In this document: positions 19,614 to 28,953 of the stretch, in pieces
Layout of the letters: the number at the start of each line of letters is the position of its first letter
How positions within the stretch are numbered: the first letter of the stretch is position 1
DNA from: Flaviflagellibacter sp963786225
Lineage (GTDB): Bacteria > Pseudomonadota > Alphaproteobacteria > Rhizobiales > Methylopilaceae
NCBI GenBank assembly: GCA_963786225.1
Contig: CAWAYQ010000016.1
Location: forward strand, 124,001-188,000
Direction: 5' to 3'
Length of the DNA: 64,000 nucleotides
The notes under the pieces: generated by a model
What the model was told of the DNA's origin: nothing
Databases searched by the model: none
Seen by the model: only the letters and a program-made list of their open reading frames with translations
Position numbers and translations under genes: made by a program

Positions 19614-21035
19614 ATGGGCAAGGTCACGGGTTTCCTGGAAATCGAACGCCAGGATCGTAAATACGCGCCGGCGTCGGACCGGGTTCGGCACTACAAGGAA
19701 TTCGTGCTGCCGCTCGGCGACGAGGGCACGAAGAAGCAGGCCGCGCGCTGCATGGATTGCGGCATCCCGTTTTGTCACAACGGGTGCCCGGTCAATAACC
19801 AGATCCCGGACTGGAACGACCTCGTCTATCACGGCAATTGGGAGGAGGCGGCGCGCAACCTCCACTCGACCAACAACTTCCCGGAGTTCACCGGCCGCAT
19901 CTGCCCGGCGCCGTGCCAGGAAAGCTGCACGCTGAACCTCGACGACGCGCCGGTGACGATCAAGACGATCGAGCAGGCGATTGCCGACAAGGCCTGGGAC
20001 AATGGCTGGATCGAAATCCAGTCGCTGCGCGAGGCGACGGGCAAGAAGGTCGCGGTGATCGGTTCGGGCCCGGCCGGCATGGCCTGCGCCCAGCAGCTCG
20101 CCCGCGCCGGACACGACGTGCATCTGTTCGAGAAGCACGCGCGCGCCGGCGGCCTGCTGCGCTACGGCATTCCGGACTTCAAGATGGAGAAGCATCTCGT
20201 CGACCGCCGCGTGAAGCAGATGGAAGACGAGGGCGTCACGTTCCATTACGGCGTCAATGTCGGCCAGGACATTTCGGCAAAGGAACTCGCCTCCCAATAC
20301 GACGCCGTCGTGCTGACGGGCGGTTCCGAGAAGCCGCGCGATCTGCCGGTGCCGGGGCGCGAGCTTTCCGGCGTGCATTTCGCGATGGATTTCCTGACGC
20401 AGAACAATCGCCGCGTTTCCGGCGAGAACACCGATGTCGCCGACCCGATCCTCGCGACCGGCAAGCATGTCGTCGTCATCGGCGGCGGCGATACCGGCTC
20501 GGACTGCATCGGCACCTCGGTGCGCCACGGCGCGATTTCGGTGACGCAGCTCGAAATCCTGCCGCAGCCGCCGGTCAGGGAAAACAAGCTTCTGACCTGG
20601 CCCGACTGGCCGTTGAAGCTGCGCACCTCGTCATCGCAGGAAGAGGGCGCGGAACGGGATTTCGCCGTATTGACGCAGAGCTTCTCGGGCGAGAATGGTC
20701 GCGTGACGCAGCTCAACTGCGTGAAGGTCGATGCGCAGTTCAAGCCGATCCCGGGCACGGAATTTTCGCTGAAGGCCGATCTCGTACTCCTCGCGATGGG
20801 TTTCGTTCATCCCGTGCATCAGGGGATGATCGAGGAACTCGGCGTTGCGCTCGACGCGCGCGGCAATGTCATCGCGAATGTGTCGAGCTACGAGACCTCG
20901 GTGCCGAACGTGTTCGTCGCGGGCGATATGCGGCGCGGCCAGTCGCTCGTGGTCTGGGCAATCCGCGAAGGCCGCGAGGCGGCGGCGAGCGTCGATGCGT
21001 TCCTGATGGGCAGCACGGTATTGCCGAGGGTTTGA
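19614..21035 (+). CDS. gltD: Glutamate synthase (NADPH) small subunit
   Basis: The 473-residue flavoprotein takes electrons from NADPH and passes them via FAD and two [4Fe-4S] clusters to GltB. N-terminal cluster cysteines are C46, C49, C54, C58 and C97, C101, C105; the FAD-binding loop VIGSGPAGMAC begins near residue 148, and the NADPH loop VIGGGDTGSDC lies further on. It forms an operon with gltB. A REP pair follows instead of a recognisable terminator. Confidence 0.96.
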   Translation: MGKVTGFLEIERQDRKYAPASDRVRHYKEFVLPLGDEGTKKQAARCMDCGIPFCHNGCPVNNQIPDWNDLVYHGNWEEAARNLHSTNNFPEFTGRICPAPCQESCTLNLDDAPVTIKTIEQAIADKAWDNGWIEIQSLREATGKKVAVIGSGPAGMACAQQLARAGHDVHLFEKHARAGGLLRYGIPDFKMEKHLVDRRVKQMEDEGVTFHYGVNVGQDISAKELASQYDAVVLTGGSEKPRDLPVPGRELSGVHFAMDFLTQNNRRVSGENTDVADPILATGKHVVVIGGGDTGSDCIGTSVRHGAISVTQLEILPQPPVRENKLLTWPDWPLKLRTSSSQEEGAERDFAVLTQSFSGENGRVTQLNCVKVDAQFKPIPGTEFSLKADLVLLAMGFVHPVHQGMIEELGVALDARGNVIANVSSYETSVPNVFVAGDMRRGQSLVVWAIREGREAAASVDAFLMGSTVLPRV

Positions 21036-21043
21036 GCCTTTTT

Positions 21044-21222
21044 CCCCTCTCCTGCGAAGCGGGAGAGGGTCGAGAGCGCGTCAGCGCTCCGGGGTGAGGG
21101 CAAGCACGATGCTCGCCGTCATCCGTTTACAAATCCCGAAATATCGCTGATTTCGCTCTTGCCCTCACCCCGGTCGCGTGACCGCAACTCGACCCTCTCC
21201 CGCTTCGCAGGAGAGGGAAAGC
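21044..21222. repeat. Inverted pair of family A REP-like elements
   Basis: Left copy: CTCTCCTGCGAAGCGGGAGAG hairpin, GCGCGTCAGCGC hairpin, CGGGGTGAGGGCAAGCACG. Right copy is the reverse, ending in CTCTCCCGCTTCGCAGGAGAG. The pair fills the gap between two convergent genes (gltD and the SGNH hydrolase gene). Confidence 0.8.
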
Positions 21223-21227
21223 GGCCC

Positions 21228-22559
21228 CTAATTCGCAGCCGCTGCAGGCCACGCAAAATCATCCGCGCGTCCCGGCTTCGGTGCAATCGCAACCCCCGTC
21301 ACCAGCGCATTCTCGTCCGGCTTCGGCGGTTCCGCTGCCGGGTCCGGCGCGGTTTCCTGTTCTGTCATGACGCCGGGATCGAACTCGGCGGCTTTCTTCT
21401 GCGCCGGCGCGGCGGTGGGCGGGACGAGGAGCGCGCCCGGCGTGCGCGGCGCCTGGCCGAGCAGCAGGATGCGGCTGGAGCCCGGCACGGTCGGCGCGCC
21501 GGGATCGACGCCCGAGCCGAGATCGGCGACAGAATCGCCCTGGTCCTTGGGCGAGAGGATCGTGCGCAATTCCAGCTCGATGTAATGACCGAGCTTGCGG
21601 GCGCCCGCGCGGGTAAAGTGCACGCCGTCGGCGGTGCGCAGGCGCACGACGCGGCCGTCGATGTCCGGACCGTGGACGGTGAACTCTTCCTCCGCGTTCA
21701 CGAAGCCTTCCCAGACGTCGATGAAGGTGCCGCCGAGAGCGGCGACGCGCTGGCGGATGAGATCGTTCAGGAAGAGATAATCGGCCATGACCTTTTCGTC
21801 CTCGACCGGCGGCAGGCCGACCCAGAGCAGCGGAATCCCCTTCTGGCGGAAGGCGAGCGCGATATCGTCGACCTTCGAAGCGTAGGTCTCCATCCACGGA
21901 GCGGCGGTGAGCGCCGGGCCCGTGGTCTCCACCTCGGTTGTCTTCTTCTTTTTCGCGGGCGGATCGTCCATCGGCCCGACAAACATGACGGCGGCCGCGA
22001 CCGGCGGAGTGCGTGCGAGAATTTCGTCGGCGGACATGCGCCAGGTTTCCTTGGCGTCCTTCAGGAAACCCTGACCGGATCTGATTTCGCGCACGAGACC
22101 GACTTCCGGACGCTCCGAAAGTGCATCCGACACGCCGGGCGCCACGTTCTCGGCCAGCGAATCGCCGAGCACCCCGACGAAGATCGTCTTCGGCACGCGC
22201 GGCGGCGCGGGTGCGGCGACGTCATTGTCCGGCGAGCCGGGCACATTGCGCTGCGGCGGCTGTTGCTGCGGCGGCAGCATGTCGCGCCGGCCGGGCCTGC
22301 CGAACAGGCGCTCGAAGAAGGACGGCTGGCGCGTCCGCACAGCGCGCTGCTCGGGCACATATTGACGGCGGGGGTTGACGTATTGACGCTCGGAGGCGGG
22401 CGGAACATCGGTGCCCGGCAGCCGGCGTTGCGGCGGCGGGCGATAGGTTCCCGGCGGGTAATAGCGCGGCTCGAAGAGCTGGGCGTGCGCGGGCGCCACC
22501 GCGCCCGAAATGCCGAGCGCGACCACGACAGCCATGAGCAGAAAGCGCAGGACGATCAT
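21228..22559 (-). CDS. DUF459 SGNH/GDSL-family hydrolase, secreted
   Basis: A 443-residue precursor with signal peptide (residues 1-26), a Pro/Gln/Arg-rich linker (about 30-120) and an SGNH domain. Visible catalytic elements are S134 in GVLGDSLAEN and D311/H314 in DGVHFTRAG, the arrangement of DUF459. Such enzymes in Rhizobiales probably deacetylate or esterify envelope polysaccharide in the periplasm; the substrate is not known. The C terminus is again Pro/Ala-rich. Start chosen at the signal peptide Met (22559); the frame opens 16 codons earlier. Confidence 0.82.
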   Translation of the reverse strand: MIVLRFLLMAVVVALGISGAVAPAHAQLFEPRYYPPGTYRPPPQRRLPGTDVPPASERQYVNPRRQYVPEQRAVRTRQPSFFERLFGRPGRRDMLPPQQQPPQRNVPGSPDNDVAAPAPPRVPKTIFVGVLGDSLAENVAPGVSDALSERPEVGLVREIRSGQGFLKDAKETWRMSADEILARTPPVAAAVMFVGPMDDPPAKKKKTTEVETTGPALTAAPWMETYASKVDDIALAFRQKGIPLLWVGLPPVEDEKVMADYLFLNDLIRQRVAALGGTFIDVWEGFVNAEEEFTVHGPDIDGRVVRLRTADGVHFTRAGARKLGHYIELELRTILSPKDQGDSVADLGSGVDPGAPTVPGSSRILLLGQAPRTPGALLVPPTAAPAQKKAAEFDPGVMTEQETAPDPAAEPPKPDENALVTGVAIAPKPGRADDFAWPAAAAN

Positions 22560-22661
22560 TGCCCATCCATCCGTCCGCCCGTACCGCTGAAAAATGGGCA
22601 GCCTCAAGCCGCGGTCAGGGCTCTTACGAGATACCCGCGATAGCGCAATTATGACCGTGGA

Positions 22662-23852
22662 TCAATTGGCTGCGCGCAAACGTTCCAGCACATCGGGAGT
22701 TGGCTGGCCGTCCACGGCGGTACCCGTTGAGGACTGGAAGGCGCGAATGGCCTCCTGGGTGCCCCGGCCGAGCCTGCCGTTGGGCGAGCCGACGGGAAAA
22801 CCGTGTTTGTTGAGAAGTGCTTGGATCTCGATACGCTCGTTCTCTGTGAGCAACTGGTCGATCGGCCAGGGGGTGACGAACGGGCCGCCGCCGCGGATGC
22901 GGTCGGCGAGGTGGCCGACGGCGAGGGCGTAATTGTCGGAGTTGTTGTAGCGTTTGATGACGCGGAAATTCGGCAGAACCAGAATCGCCGGACCCGCAGG
23001 GCCGGCGGGCAGGAGCAGCCGTCCGCTATCGTTCGCACGCGGGAACGGCTTGCCGTTGGCGCGGGTGACGCCGAGCTTCTGCCATTGGGCGATCGAGACC
23101 GCGCCCATGGCCTTGCCCTGGGCGGCGTTGAAGCCCGGCGGCAGGATCACCTCGTAGCCCCAGGTTTCGCCGGGCCGCCAGCCGTGGACTTTCAGATAGT
23201 TCGCTGTCGAGGCGAGGGCGTCGGGGATCGTTGTCCAGATGTCGCGGCGGCCATCGCCCGTGACATCCACGGCATAGGCTTTGAAGCTCGTCGGCATGAA
23301 CTGGGTGTGGCCCATCGCGCCGGCCCATGAGCCCACCATGTTTTCCGGCGTCGTGTGGCCCTGGGCGAGGATGTCGAGGGCGACGAGCAGTTCCTTGCGG
23401 AAATAATCGGCGCGGTAGCCGCGATAGGCCAGAGTGGCCATGGCCCGCAGCGCGTTGTGGCCGCCGAGAAAGCCGCCGTAATTGGTCTCGTTGCCCCAGA
23501 CGGCGAGGACGACGTAACGGTCGACGCCGTAGGTCGCCTCGATATGACTGAGGATCTCGCCCCATTCCTCGGCTTTCGCCGTGCCCTTGTCGACGCGCAG
23601 CTGCGAGACGCGCTTGACCAGATATTGCGCGCTGTTCTGCCGGAATTCCGGCTGCTTCCTGGCGAGCGGGAGGACGTCGGGCTCGGGCGTCATGCCGGCG
23701 AAGGCTGCATTGAACACCGCGCGCGGCACGCCGCGCTTCTGGGCAGCGGGCCACAGGCCCTCGAGGAAGCCCGCAAAATTGGCTAGTGCCGGCAGCGGCC
23801 AGATCAAGGCCGCGACAAAGACGGCGCGCGTCAGCAGCGTCGTTCCGTTCAT
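22662..23852 (-). CDS. MltB-family lytic murein transglycosylase
   Basis: A 396-residue secreted enzyme cleaving glycan strands. Signal peptide at 1-24, SLT_2/MltB domain with catalytic E122 in VWGNETNYG, the MGHTQFMPTSFKAYAVDVTGDG signature, and a C-terminal peptidoglycan-binding domain (LNKHGFPVGSPNGRLGRGTQ). GGAG lies about 10 nt before the ATG at 23852. The frame stays open to 24125 but those codons overlap galE in antisense-like composition and are not coding. Confidence 0.92.
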   Translation of the reverse strand: MNGTTLLTRAVFVAALIWPLPALANFAGFLEGLWPAAQKRGVPRAVFNAAFAGMTPEPDVLPLARKQPEFRQNSAQYLVKRVSQLRVDKGTAKAEEWGEILSHIEATYGVDRYVVLAVWGNETNYGGFLGGHNALRAMATLAYRGYRADYFRKELLVALDILAQGHTTPENMVGSWAGAMGHTQFMPTSFKAYAVDVTGDGRRDIWTTIPDALASTANYLKVHGWRPGETWGYEVILPPGFNAAQGKAMGAVSIAQWQKLGVTRANGKPFPRANDSGRLLLPAGPAGPAILVLPNFRVIKRYNNSDNYALAVGHLADRIRGGGPFVTPWPIDQLLTENERIEIQALLNKHGFPVGSPNGRLGRGTQEAIRAFQSSTGTAVDGQPTPDVLERLRAAN

Positions 23853-23973
23853 CAACCGCTCCGTATCCGCCCCGGAGAATGCCCCGGGAAACTTGTACGC
23901 GGTCAGAACGGCCCAGTCATGGTTTCCAAACCGTAAATTTCGGAAAATTAGTGCGGCGCTCGGGCCATATCGG

Positions 23974-24981
23974 TCAGGCGGCGTTGGTTTGCCGGGCGCG
24001 GGCGGCGAGGGTTCCTTCCCACGCCAAGGCCTGCGAAACGATGGTGTCGAGGTCGTCATGCGCCGGCACCCAGCCGAGCGCCTGGCGGATGCGGTCGGCG
24101 GCGGCGACGATCTTGGCCGGATCACCGGGGCGGCGCGGGACGAGATTGACGTCGAAATCGACGCCCGAGACGCGTTTCACGGATTCGATGACTTCCAGAA
24201 CCGAATGGCCCTGGCCGTAGCCGCAATTGAGCGTGAGGCTGGCCCCGTCGGCGTCGGCGCGCAGATGGCGCAGCGCCAGGACGTGGGCGCGGACGAGATC
24301 GGTGACGTGGATGTAATCGCGCACGCAGGTGCCGTCGCGTGTCTCGTAGTCGGTGCCGAACACATCCATGTGCGGACGATGGCCGAGCGCGGCCTGGCAG
24401 GCGACCTTGATGAGATGGGTGGCGTTCGGCGTGGATTGGCCGGTGCGGCCCTGGGGATCGGCGCCGGCGACGTTGAAATAGCGCAGTACGATATAGCGCA
24501 GGCCATGTGCGATGCAGGTGTCGCGCAGCATGATCTCGCTCATCAGCTTCGACATGCCGTAGGGCGACATCGGGTTCGGGGCCGAGTCTTCGTTGACCGG
24601 GTTGACGGGCGGATTTCCGTAGACCGCGGCGGTCGAGGAAAAGACGAAATGCGGAACCTCGGCGCGCACGGCCGCTTCCAGCAGATTGCGCGTCTTCATC
24701 GTATTGGCGAGGTAATAGCCGAGCGGGTCCGCGACCGAATCCGGCACGACGATGCGGGCGGCGAAATGGACGATGGCATCGACCTTGTGCTCGCGCAGGA
24801 CGCGTTCGACGAGAGGGCCGTCACTGATATCGCCTTCGACGAACGGCACATCGGCCGGAACGGCCCAACGGAAGCCGGTCGACAGGTCGTCGATCACGAC
24901 CGGCTTTTCGCCGCTGTCGAGAAGTTCGAGAACCATATGGCTGCCGATGTAACCGGCGCCGCCCGTGACCAAAACGCTCAT
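23974..24981 (-). CDS. galE: UDP-glucose 4-epimerase
   Basis: Interconverts UDP-glucose and UDP-galactose with tightly bound NAD. The 335-residue protein has VTGGAGYIGSH (5-15), catalytic S116/T117 and Y141-x3-K145 in YGMSK, and SPYG...NVAGADPQG typical of GalE. It faces galU across a 156-nt divergent promoter region, and the two enzymes supply nucleotide sugars for envelope polysaccharides. Confidence 0.95.
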   Translation of the reverse strand: MSVLVTGGAGYIGSHMVLELLDSGEKPVVIDDLSTGFRWAVPADVPFVEGDISDGPLVERVLREHKVDAIVHFAARIVVPDSVADPLGYYLANTMKTRNLLEAAVRAEVPHFVFSSTAAVYGNPPVNPVNEDSAPNPMSPYGMSKLMSEIMLRDTCIAHGLRYIVLRYFNVAGADPQGRTGQSTPNATHLIKVACQAALGHRPHMDVFGTDYETRDGTCVRDYIHVTDLVRAHVLALRHLRADADGASLTLNCGYGQGHSVLEVIESVKRVSGVDFDVNLVPRRPGDPAKIVAAADRIRQALGWVPAHDDLDTIVSQALAWEGTLAARARQTNAA

Positions 24982-25137
24982 GGAATCCGTCTCCTGTCGG
25001 GAACGGACGAAGCCATGAGAGACTTACTTTCGGGTGTTTTTGGGGCTAAATCCTGCCGGAAAGCATTGTCATGGTGAATGGGCGGTCAACGTCCGGTGGC
25101 CGTTCCTTCAGCCCTTCCCTAGAGAGCTCCCGATATC

Positions 25138-26004
25138 ATGAAGCGCATTCGCAAGGCGATTTTCCCCGTGGCCGGCCTCGGCACACGGTTTCTTCCCGCG
25201 ACCAAAGCCATGCCCAAGGAAATGCTGACGGTCGTCGACCGGCCGGTGATCCAGCACGTGGTCGACGAGGCGCGGGCGGCGGGCATCGAGCACTTCATCT
25301 TCGTGACCGGCCGCAACAAGGGCGTCATCGAGGATCACTTCGACAAGCAGTTCGAGCTCGAGGCAACGTTGGAGCGTCGCGGCAAGACGAAGGAATTGCT
25401 GGAGCTGCAAAAAGATCTGCCGAGCGCCGGGCAGACGAGCTTCACCCGCCAGCAGGAACCGCTCGGCCTCGGCCATGCGGTGTGGTGCGCGCGCGACATC
25501 GTCGGCGACGAGCCGTTCGCGCTGCTGTTGCCGGACATGCTGCATCACGGGCCGAGCTGCCTTGCCGGCATGATGGAAGTCTACGACAAGACCGGCGGCA
25601 ATGTGCTCGCCGTCAACGAAGTGCCGAAGGAACAGGTGCATCAATACGGCATTGTCGGCGTCGGCGAAAAGCAGGGCGCGGGCTTCCGGATCACCAGCAT
25701 GGTCGAAAAGCCGAAGGCCGCGGATGCGCCGTCGAATTTCTCGATTTCAGGCCGGTACATACTTCAGCCGGAGATTTTCGGGCTGCTGTCAAAGCAGGCG
25801 GCAGGCGCGGGCGGAGAAATCCAGCTGACGGATTCCATGCTGACGCTCGCCAAGACGCAGGATTTCTCGGGCTATGAATTCCAGGGCCGGATTTTCGACT
25901 GCGGTTCGAAGATCGGGTTTTTGACCGCGAACCTTATTTACGGGCTGGAGCGCCCGGACCTTGCGCCGGAGTTGATGGCAGAGATCAACGCGATCAAGGG
26001 GTGA
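25138..26004 (+). CDS. galU: UTP-glucose-1-phosphate uridylyltransferase
   Basis: Makes UDP-glucose from UTP and glucose-1-phosphate. The 288-residue protein carries the nucleotidyltransferase start FPVAGLGTRFLPATKAMPKEML, the YGIVGVGE loop and the C-terminal FDCGSKIGFLTANL stretch of GalU. Divergent from galE, with which it is functionally linked. Confidence 0.96.
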   Translation: MKRIRKAIFPVAGLGTRFLPATKAMPKEMLTVVDRPVIQHVVDEARAAGIEHFIFVTGRNKGVIEDHFDKQFELEATLERRGKTKELLELQKDLPSAGQTSFTRQQEPLGLGHAVWCARDIVGDEPFALLLPDMLHHGPSCLAGMMEVYDKTGGNVLAVNEVPKEQVHQYGIVGVGEKQGAGFRITSMVEKPKAADAPSNFSISGRYILQPEIFGLLSKQAAGAGGEIQLTDSMLTLAKTQDFSGYEFQGRIFDCGSKIGFLTANLIYGLERPDLAPELMAEINAIKG

Positions 26005-26013
26005 TGATTTTTC

Positions 26014-26229
26014 CCCTCTCCTGCGAAGCGGGAGAGGGTCGAGAGCGCGTCAGCGCTCCGGGGTGAGGGCAAGCACGATGCTTGCCTCACCTGTACTTCC
26101 CTAAATCATTGTCAGTCATCGCCCTCACCCCGGTCGCCTGCCGACTCGCCCTCTCCCCTGGTCAAGCCGGTGTTCCCGACTGCCACTTGAGATCTGAACT
26201 CGGAACACCCGCTTCAGGCAGGAGAGGGA
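26014..26229. repeat. Family A REP pair with a nested double palindrome
   Basis: The left half is nearly identical to that after gltD. In the right half the hairpin tip is interrupted at about 26158-26220 by AAGCCGGTGTTCCCGACT, CCACTTGAGATCT and GAACTCGGAACACCCGCTTC: two imperfect palindromes joined by the recurring spacer. It lies between convergent genes. Confidence 0.75.
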
Positions 26230-26237
26230 AAAACCCA

Positions 26238-27707
26238 CTACCTCTGCACCCTTAGCCCGACCTCGATCACGCTGGTCTCGTAATCCTCGCCGGGCAGCGT
26301 GCTGTCGACCTGCTCATGCGCCACGCGGGCTTTGGCCGAAACCGTGCGGTTGAACCTGTATTCCAGGCCCAGTTCGGCCTCGAGATTGCGCAGCGTGTAG
26401 TCGATCAACGAGTAACGCTCCTGATCGAACTCCAGGCTCCCGCTCAGGATCAGATAACGCCTGAACTCATGCTCAAAGCTAAGCGCGACGCTGAATTCCT
26501 TGGCGATCACACAGCATTCGCGGCCCGTCGGGGTGAAATCCTTTTCCGCCGCCAGCGTGAATGTCGTCAGCACGCTCGGCCGCCAGATCAGTGAACCCTG
26601 CGCGACGAGACCGTTCAGGACGGGAATGCCCGGGTCCTCGGCTTCCTGCTCGCCGTAGCCGAGTTTGGCTTCCAGCGCCCAGATCGGATCGGGCTCGGCG
26701 CGCACGCCGAGATAGGTCCTGAAGCCCGAGCTGTCGTGCAGCACGCCGCTGTCGTTCAGCTTGAGATCGTATTTTCGTTCATTGCCCGACACCTCGATAA
26801 AGGGTTCGAGGCCCGGGGCGAGCTCGTAGCCGGTGCGCAGCCGGACTTCATAGGCGGTGTAGTTCTCGTCCTCGTTGTCGATGATCGCGCCGCCGTTCGT
26901 TTCGGCGTCTTCGAAGACGCGGCGATCCAACTCGCCGATGACGCCGACGGAAAGCCGGTCCGGCTTCCAGATCGCGCCGGCGCTTGCGCCGGTGCGCAGA
27001 TTCTCCGGACGGCCTCTGACATCATCGGGCAGATCCGGATCGCCGGGGCTCTGGCTGTCGAGCGCGCTCCGAAGCGCGAAATCGAGCCGGAGATCGCGGC
27101 GCGCATCGATCCGGAGCGCGCCCTCGGCCAAATAGCTCGGCGCGTTCAGATCGGGAAACTCGTCATAGGCGATGTAATCGCCTTCGATGCGGCCGCGAAA
27201 GGCGTGGCGCGCCCAATCCAACTCGACCTCGAGTTCGGCCTCCGTGCGGCCATAGGTCGAGCCTTGCGGATCCACGTTGGCGCTCATCGGATTGGTTTCG
27301 TAGCCGCCATAGAGTTCGATGGCGGGCCTGAGAAAGAAGGCGCCGGCGCGAATGCCGAGCGGCGAATAGGGATCTTCGTCCAGATCCTTGAGCCGGCGCC
27401 GCAGCTTCGGCTCCGGAACCACGAGGGGAGGCGGCGCGGCATCCTCGGCAAGCGGTTCGGGTTCGATATCCGTGCCGAATGCCGTGGTGCCGAAGGCCGT
27501 ATCGGGCGCCGGGCCGAGGGCATAGGGCGCCATATCGGGATCGGCGCCGGGCAGAGCGTCGAAGGAGCCGCGCAGGCCCTGTGCATGAGCCGCGGCGGGC
27601 ACGAGCACGGCGAAGAGCGCCAGACAGAGCGCGCGCGCGAACCGGCCTGCGGAAGGCAAAGGGCCTCCGCCGCAGGCGAGATGGCGTCCCGTCTTCAGCT
27701 CGATCAT
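26238..27707 (-). CDS. Outer membrane beta-barrel protein (BBP2-like)
   Basis: A 489-residue precursor with a signal peptide ending near AAAHA, an acidic Pro-rich linker, and from about residue 110 a run of amphipathic strands rich in alternating aromatic and charged residues, ending with RVQR. This fits the outer membrane beta-barrel proteins (PF10082-type) often found with exopolysaccharide systems in Rhizobiales. Strand motifs such as LRLDFALRSALDSQ and LEAELGLEYRFNRTV recur. A surface or export role is inference. It lies between galU and kdsD. Confidence 0.75.
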   Translation of the reverse strand: MIELKTGRHLACGGGPLPSAGRFARALCLALFAVLVPAAAHAQGLRGSFDALPGADPDMAPYALGPAPDTAFGTTAFGTDIEPEPLAEDAAPPPLVVPEPKLRRRLKDLDEDPYSPLGIRAGAFFLRPAIELYGGYETNPMSANVDPQGSTYGRTEAELEVELDWARHAFRGRIEGDYIAYDEFPDLNAPSYLAEGALRIDARRDLRLDFALRSALDSQSPGDPDLPDDVRGRPENLRTGASAGAIWKPDRLSVGVIGELDRRVFEDAETNGGAIIDNEDENYTAYEVRLRTGYELAPGLEPFIEVSGNERKYDLKLNDSGVLHDSSGFRTYLGVRAEPDPIWALEAKLGYGEQEAEDPGIPVLNGLVAQGSLIWRPSVLTTFTLAAEKDFTPTGRECCVIAKEFSVALSFEHEFRRYLILSGSLEFDQERYSLIDYTLRNLEAELGLEYRFNRTVSAKARVAHEQVDSTLPGEDYETSVIEVGLRVQR

Positions 27708-27825
27708 GGTTAAGGAAGATCGAACGGGCTTGGTTAATATGTCGTTCCCAGAGCACGCGAATTCCGATCGGCTTGCCGGTGGACGGCGGCGGGACTAACA
27801 ATCTCGAACCGAGGGGGACCCACCG

Positions 27826-28824
27826 TTGCCGAAACCTGTCCATGTCGCCGAAGGCGGCCAATCCGGGCCTCTGGACTCGGCCCGCAAGACCTTCGCGTTC
27901 GAGAGCGAAGGCCTTGCGGTCCTGTCGCGCGCGCTCGAGGGCGAGCTTGGCGTTGCGTTCTGCGAGGCCGTGGACCTGATCGGCCGGGCCGAAGGCCGGG
28001 TGATCGTGACCGGCATGGGCAAAAGCGGCCATGTCGGGCGCAAGCTGGCCGCGACCCTGGCCTCGACCGGAACGCCCGCAAGCTTCGTTCATGCCGCCGA
28101 GGCGAGCCATGGCGATCTCGGAATGGTGACGAAGAAGGATGTGGTGATCGCCCTGTCCTGGTCCGGGGAAACCCCGGAACTGCGCGAGGTCATCCATCAC
28201 ACCCAGCGCCAGACCGTTCCTCTGATTGCCGTCACCTCCGTGGCCACCAGCGCGCTTGGCCGCAACTCGACCGTCGTTCTCGTCCTGCCCAAGGCCACCG
28301 AAGCCTGCCCGCACGGCCTCGCGCCCACGACCTCGACCACGATGCAGCTCGTTCTGGGCGATGCCCTGGCCATCGCGCTTCTGGAAGGCCGGGGCTTCAC
28401 GGCCTCCGATTTCCGGGTGTTCCACCCTGGTGGGCGGCTTGGCGCGGGCCTGACCCATGTCCGCGACCTGATGCACAAGGACGGCGCAATCCCCCTCGTG
28501 CAGACCGGCACGGAAATGTCGCAGGCGATCCTCGCAATGAGCGCGAAAAGCTTCGGCTGCGTCGGCGTGATCGATCAGTCGCGCAAGCTCATCGGCATCG
28601 TGACCGACGGCGATCTGCGGCGGCACATGAACCCGGATCTCCTCGCGGCCAGGATCGATGAGGTAATGACCCGCAATCCGCGCACTGTGGGCCCTGAGAC
28701 AATTGCCTCGGCCGCGGTGGAAATCATGAATTCTTCCAAGATCATGGCACTGTTCGTGGTCGAAGAGGGACGCCCTGTCGGCATCCTGCACCTACACGAT
28801 GCGCTGCGGGCCGGGGTGGCCTGA
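27826..28824 (+). CDS. kdsD: Arabinose-5-phosphate isomerase (KdsD/KpsF/GutQ)
   Basis: Converts ribulose-5-phosphate to arabinose-5-phosphate, the precursor of Kdo for lipopolysaccharide. The 332-residue protein has an SIS domain (GMGKSGHVGRKLAATLASTG, ALSWSGETPE) and two CBS domains in the last 130 residues. The frame opens with TTG at 27826 after GAGGGGG; no better start is seen. It stands alone between the barrel gene and the motA-like gene. Confidence 0.92.
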   Translation: MPKPVHVAEGGQSGPLDSARKTFAFESEGLAVLSRALEGELGVAFCEAVDLIGRAEGRVIVTGMGKSGHVGRKLAATLASTGTPASFVHAAEASHGDLGMVTKKDVVIALSWSGETPELREVIHHTQRQTVPLIAVTSVATSALGRNSTVVLVLPKATEACPHGLAPTTSTTMQLVLGDALAIALLEGRGFTASDFRVFHPGGRLGAGLTHVRDLMHKDGAIPLVQTGTEMSQAILAMSAKSFGCVGVIDQSRKLIGIVTDGDLRRHMNPDLLAARIDEVMTRNPRTVGPETIASAAVEIMNSSKIMALFVVEEGRPVGILHLHDALRAGVA

Positions 28825-28883
28825 GGCCCGCATTGAGCCTGAAGCTTAAGTCTAGGATGTCTCGACAAAAAGTCGCCTGGGCT

Positions 28884-28898
28884 TAACGCCGGGTTAGA
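28884..28898 (+). promoter_or_regulatory. CtrA-like box upstream of motA-like gene
   Basis: TTAACGCCGGGTTAG matches the CtrA consensus TTAA-N7-TTAA with one mismatch, 56 nt before the motA-like start. CtrA controls motility genes in many alphaproteobacteria. One degenerate site is weak evidence. Confidence 0.3.
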
Positions 28899-28953
28899 GA
28901 AAACTGAATACTCTCCCCTGAATTGTACGGCTTAGGCTTGGGGTTGAGTTCAC

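Noticed and set aside
21044..21222. Convergent rho-independent terminators
   Set aside because: The hairpins recur with conserved flanks (GGTGAGGGCAAGCACG) in many gaps and lack T-runs, so they are a repeat family first; termination may be a side effect.
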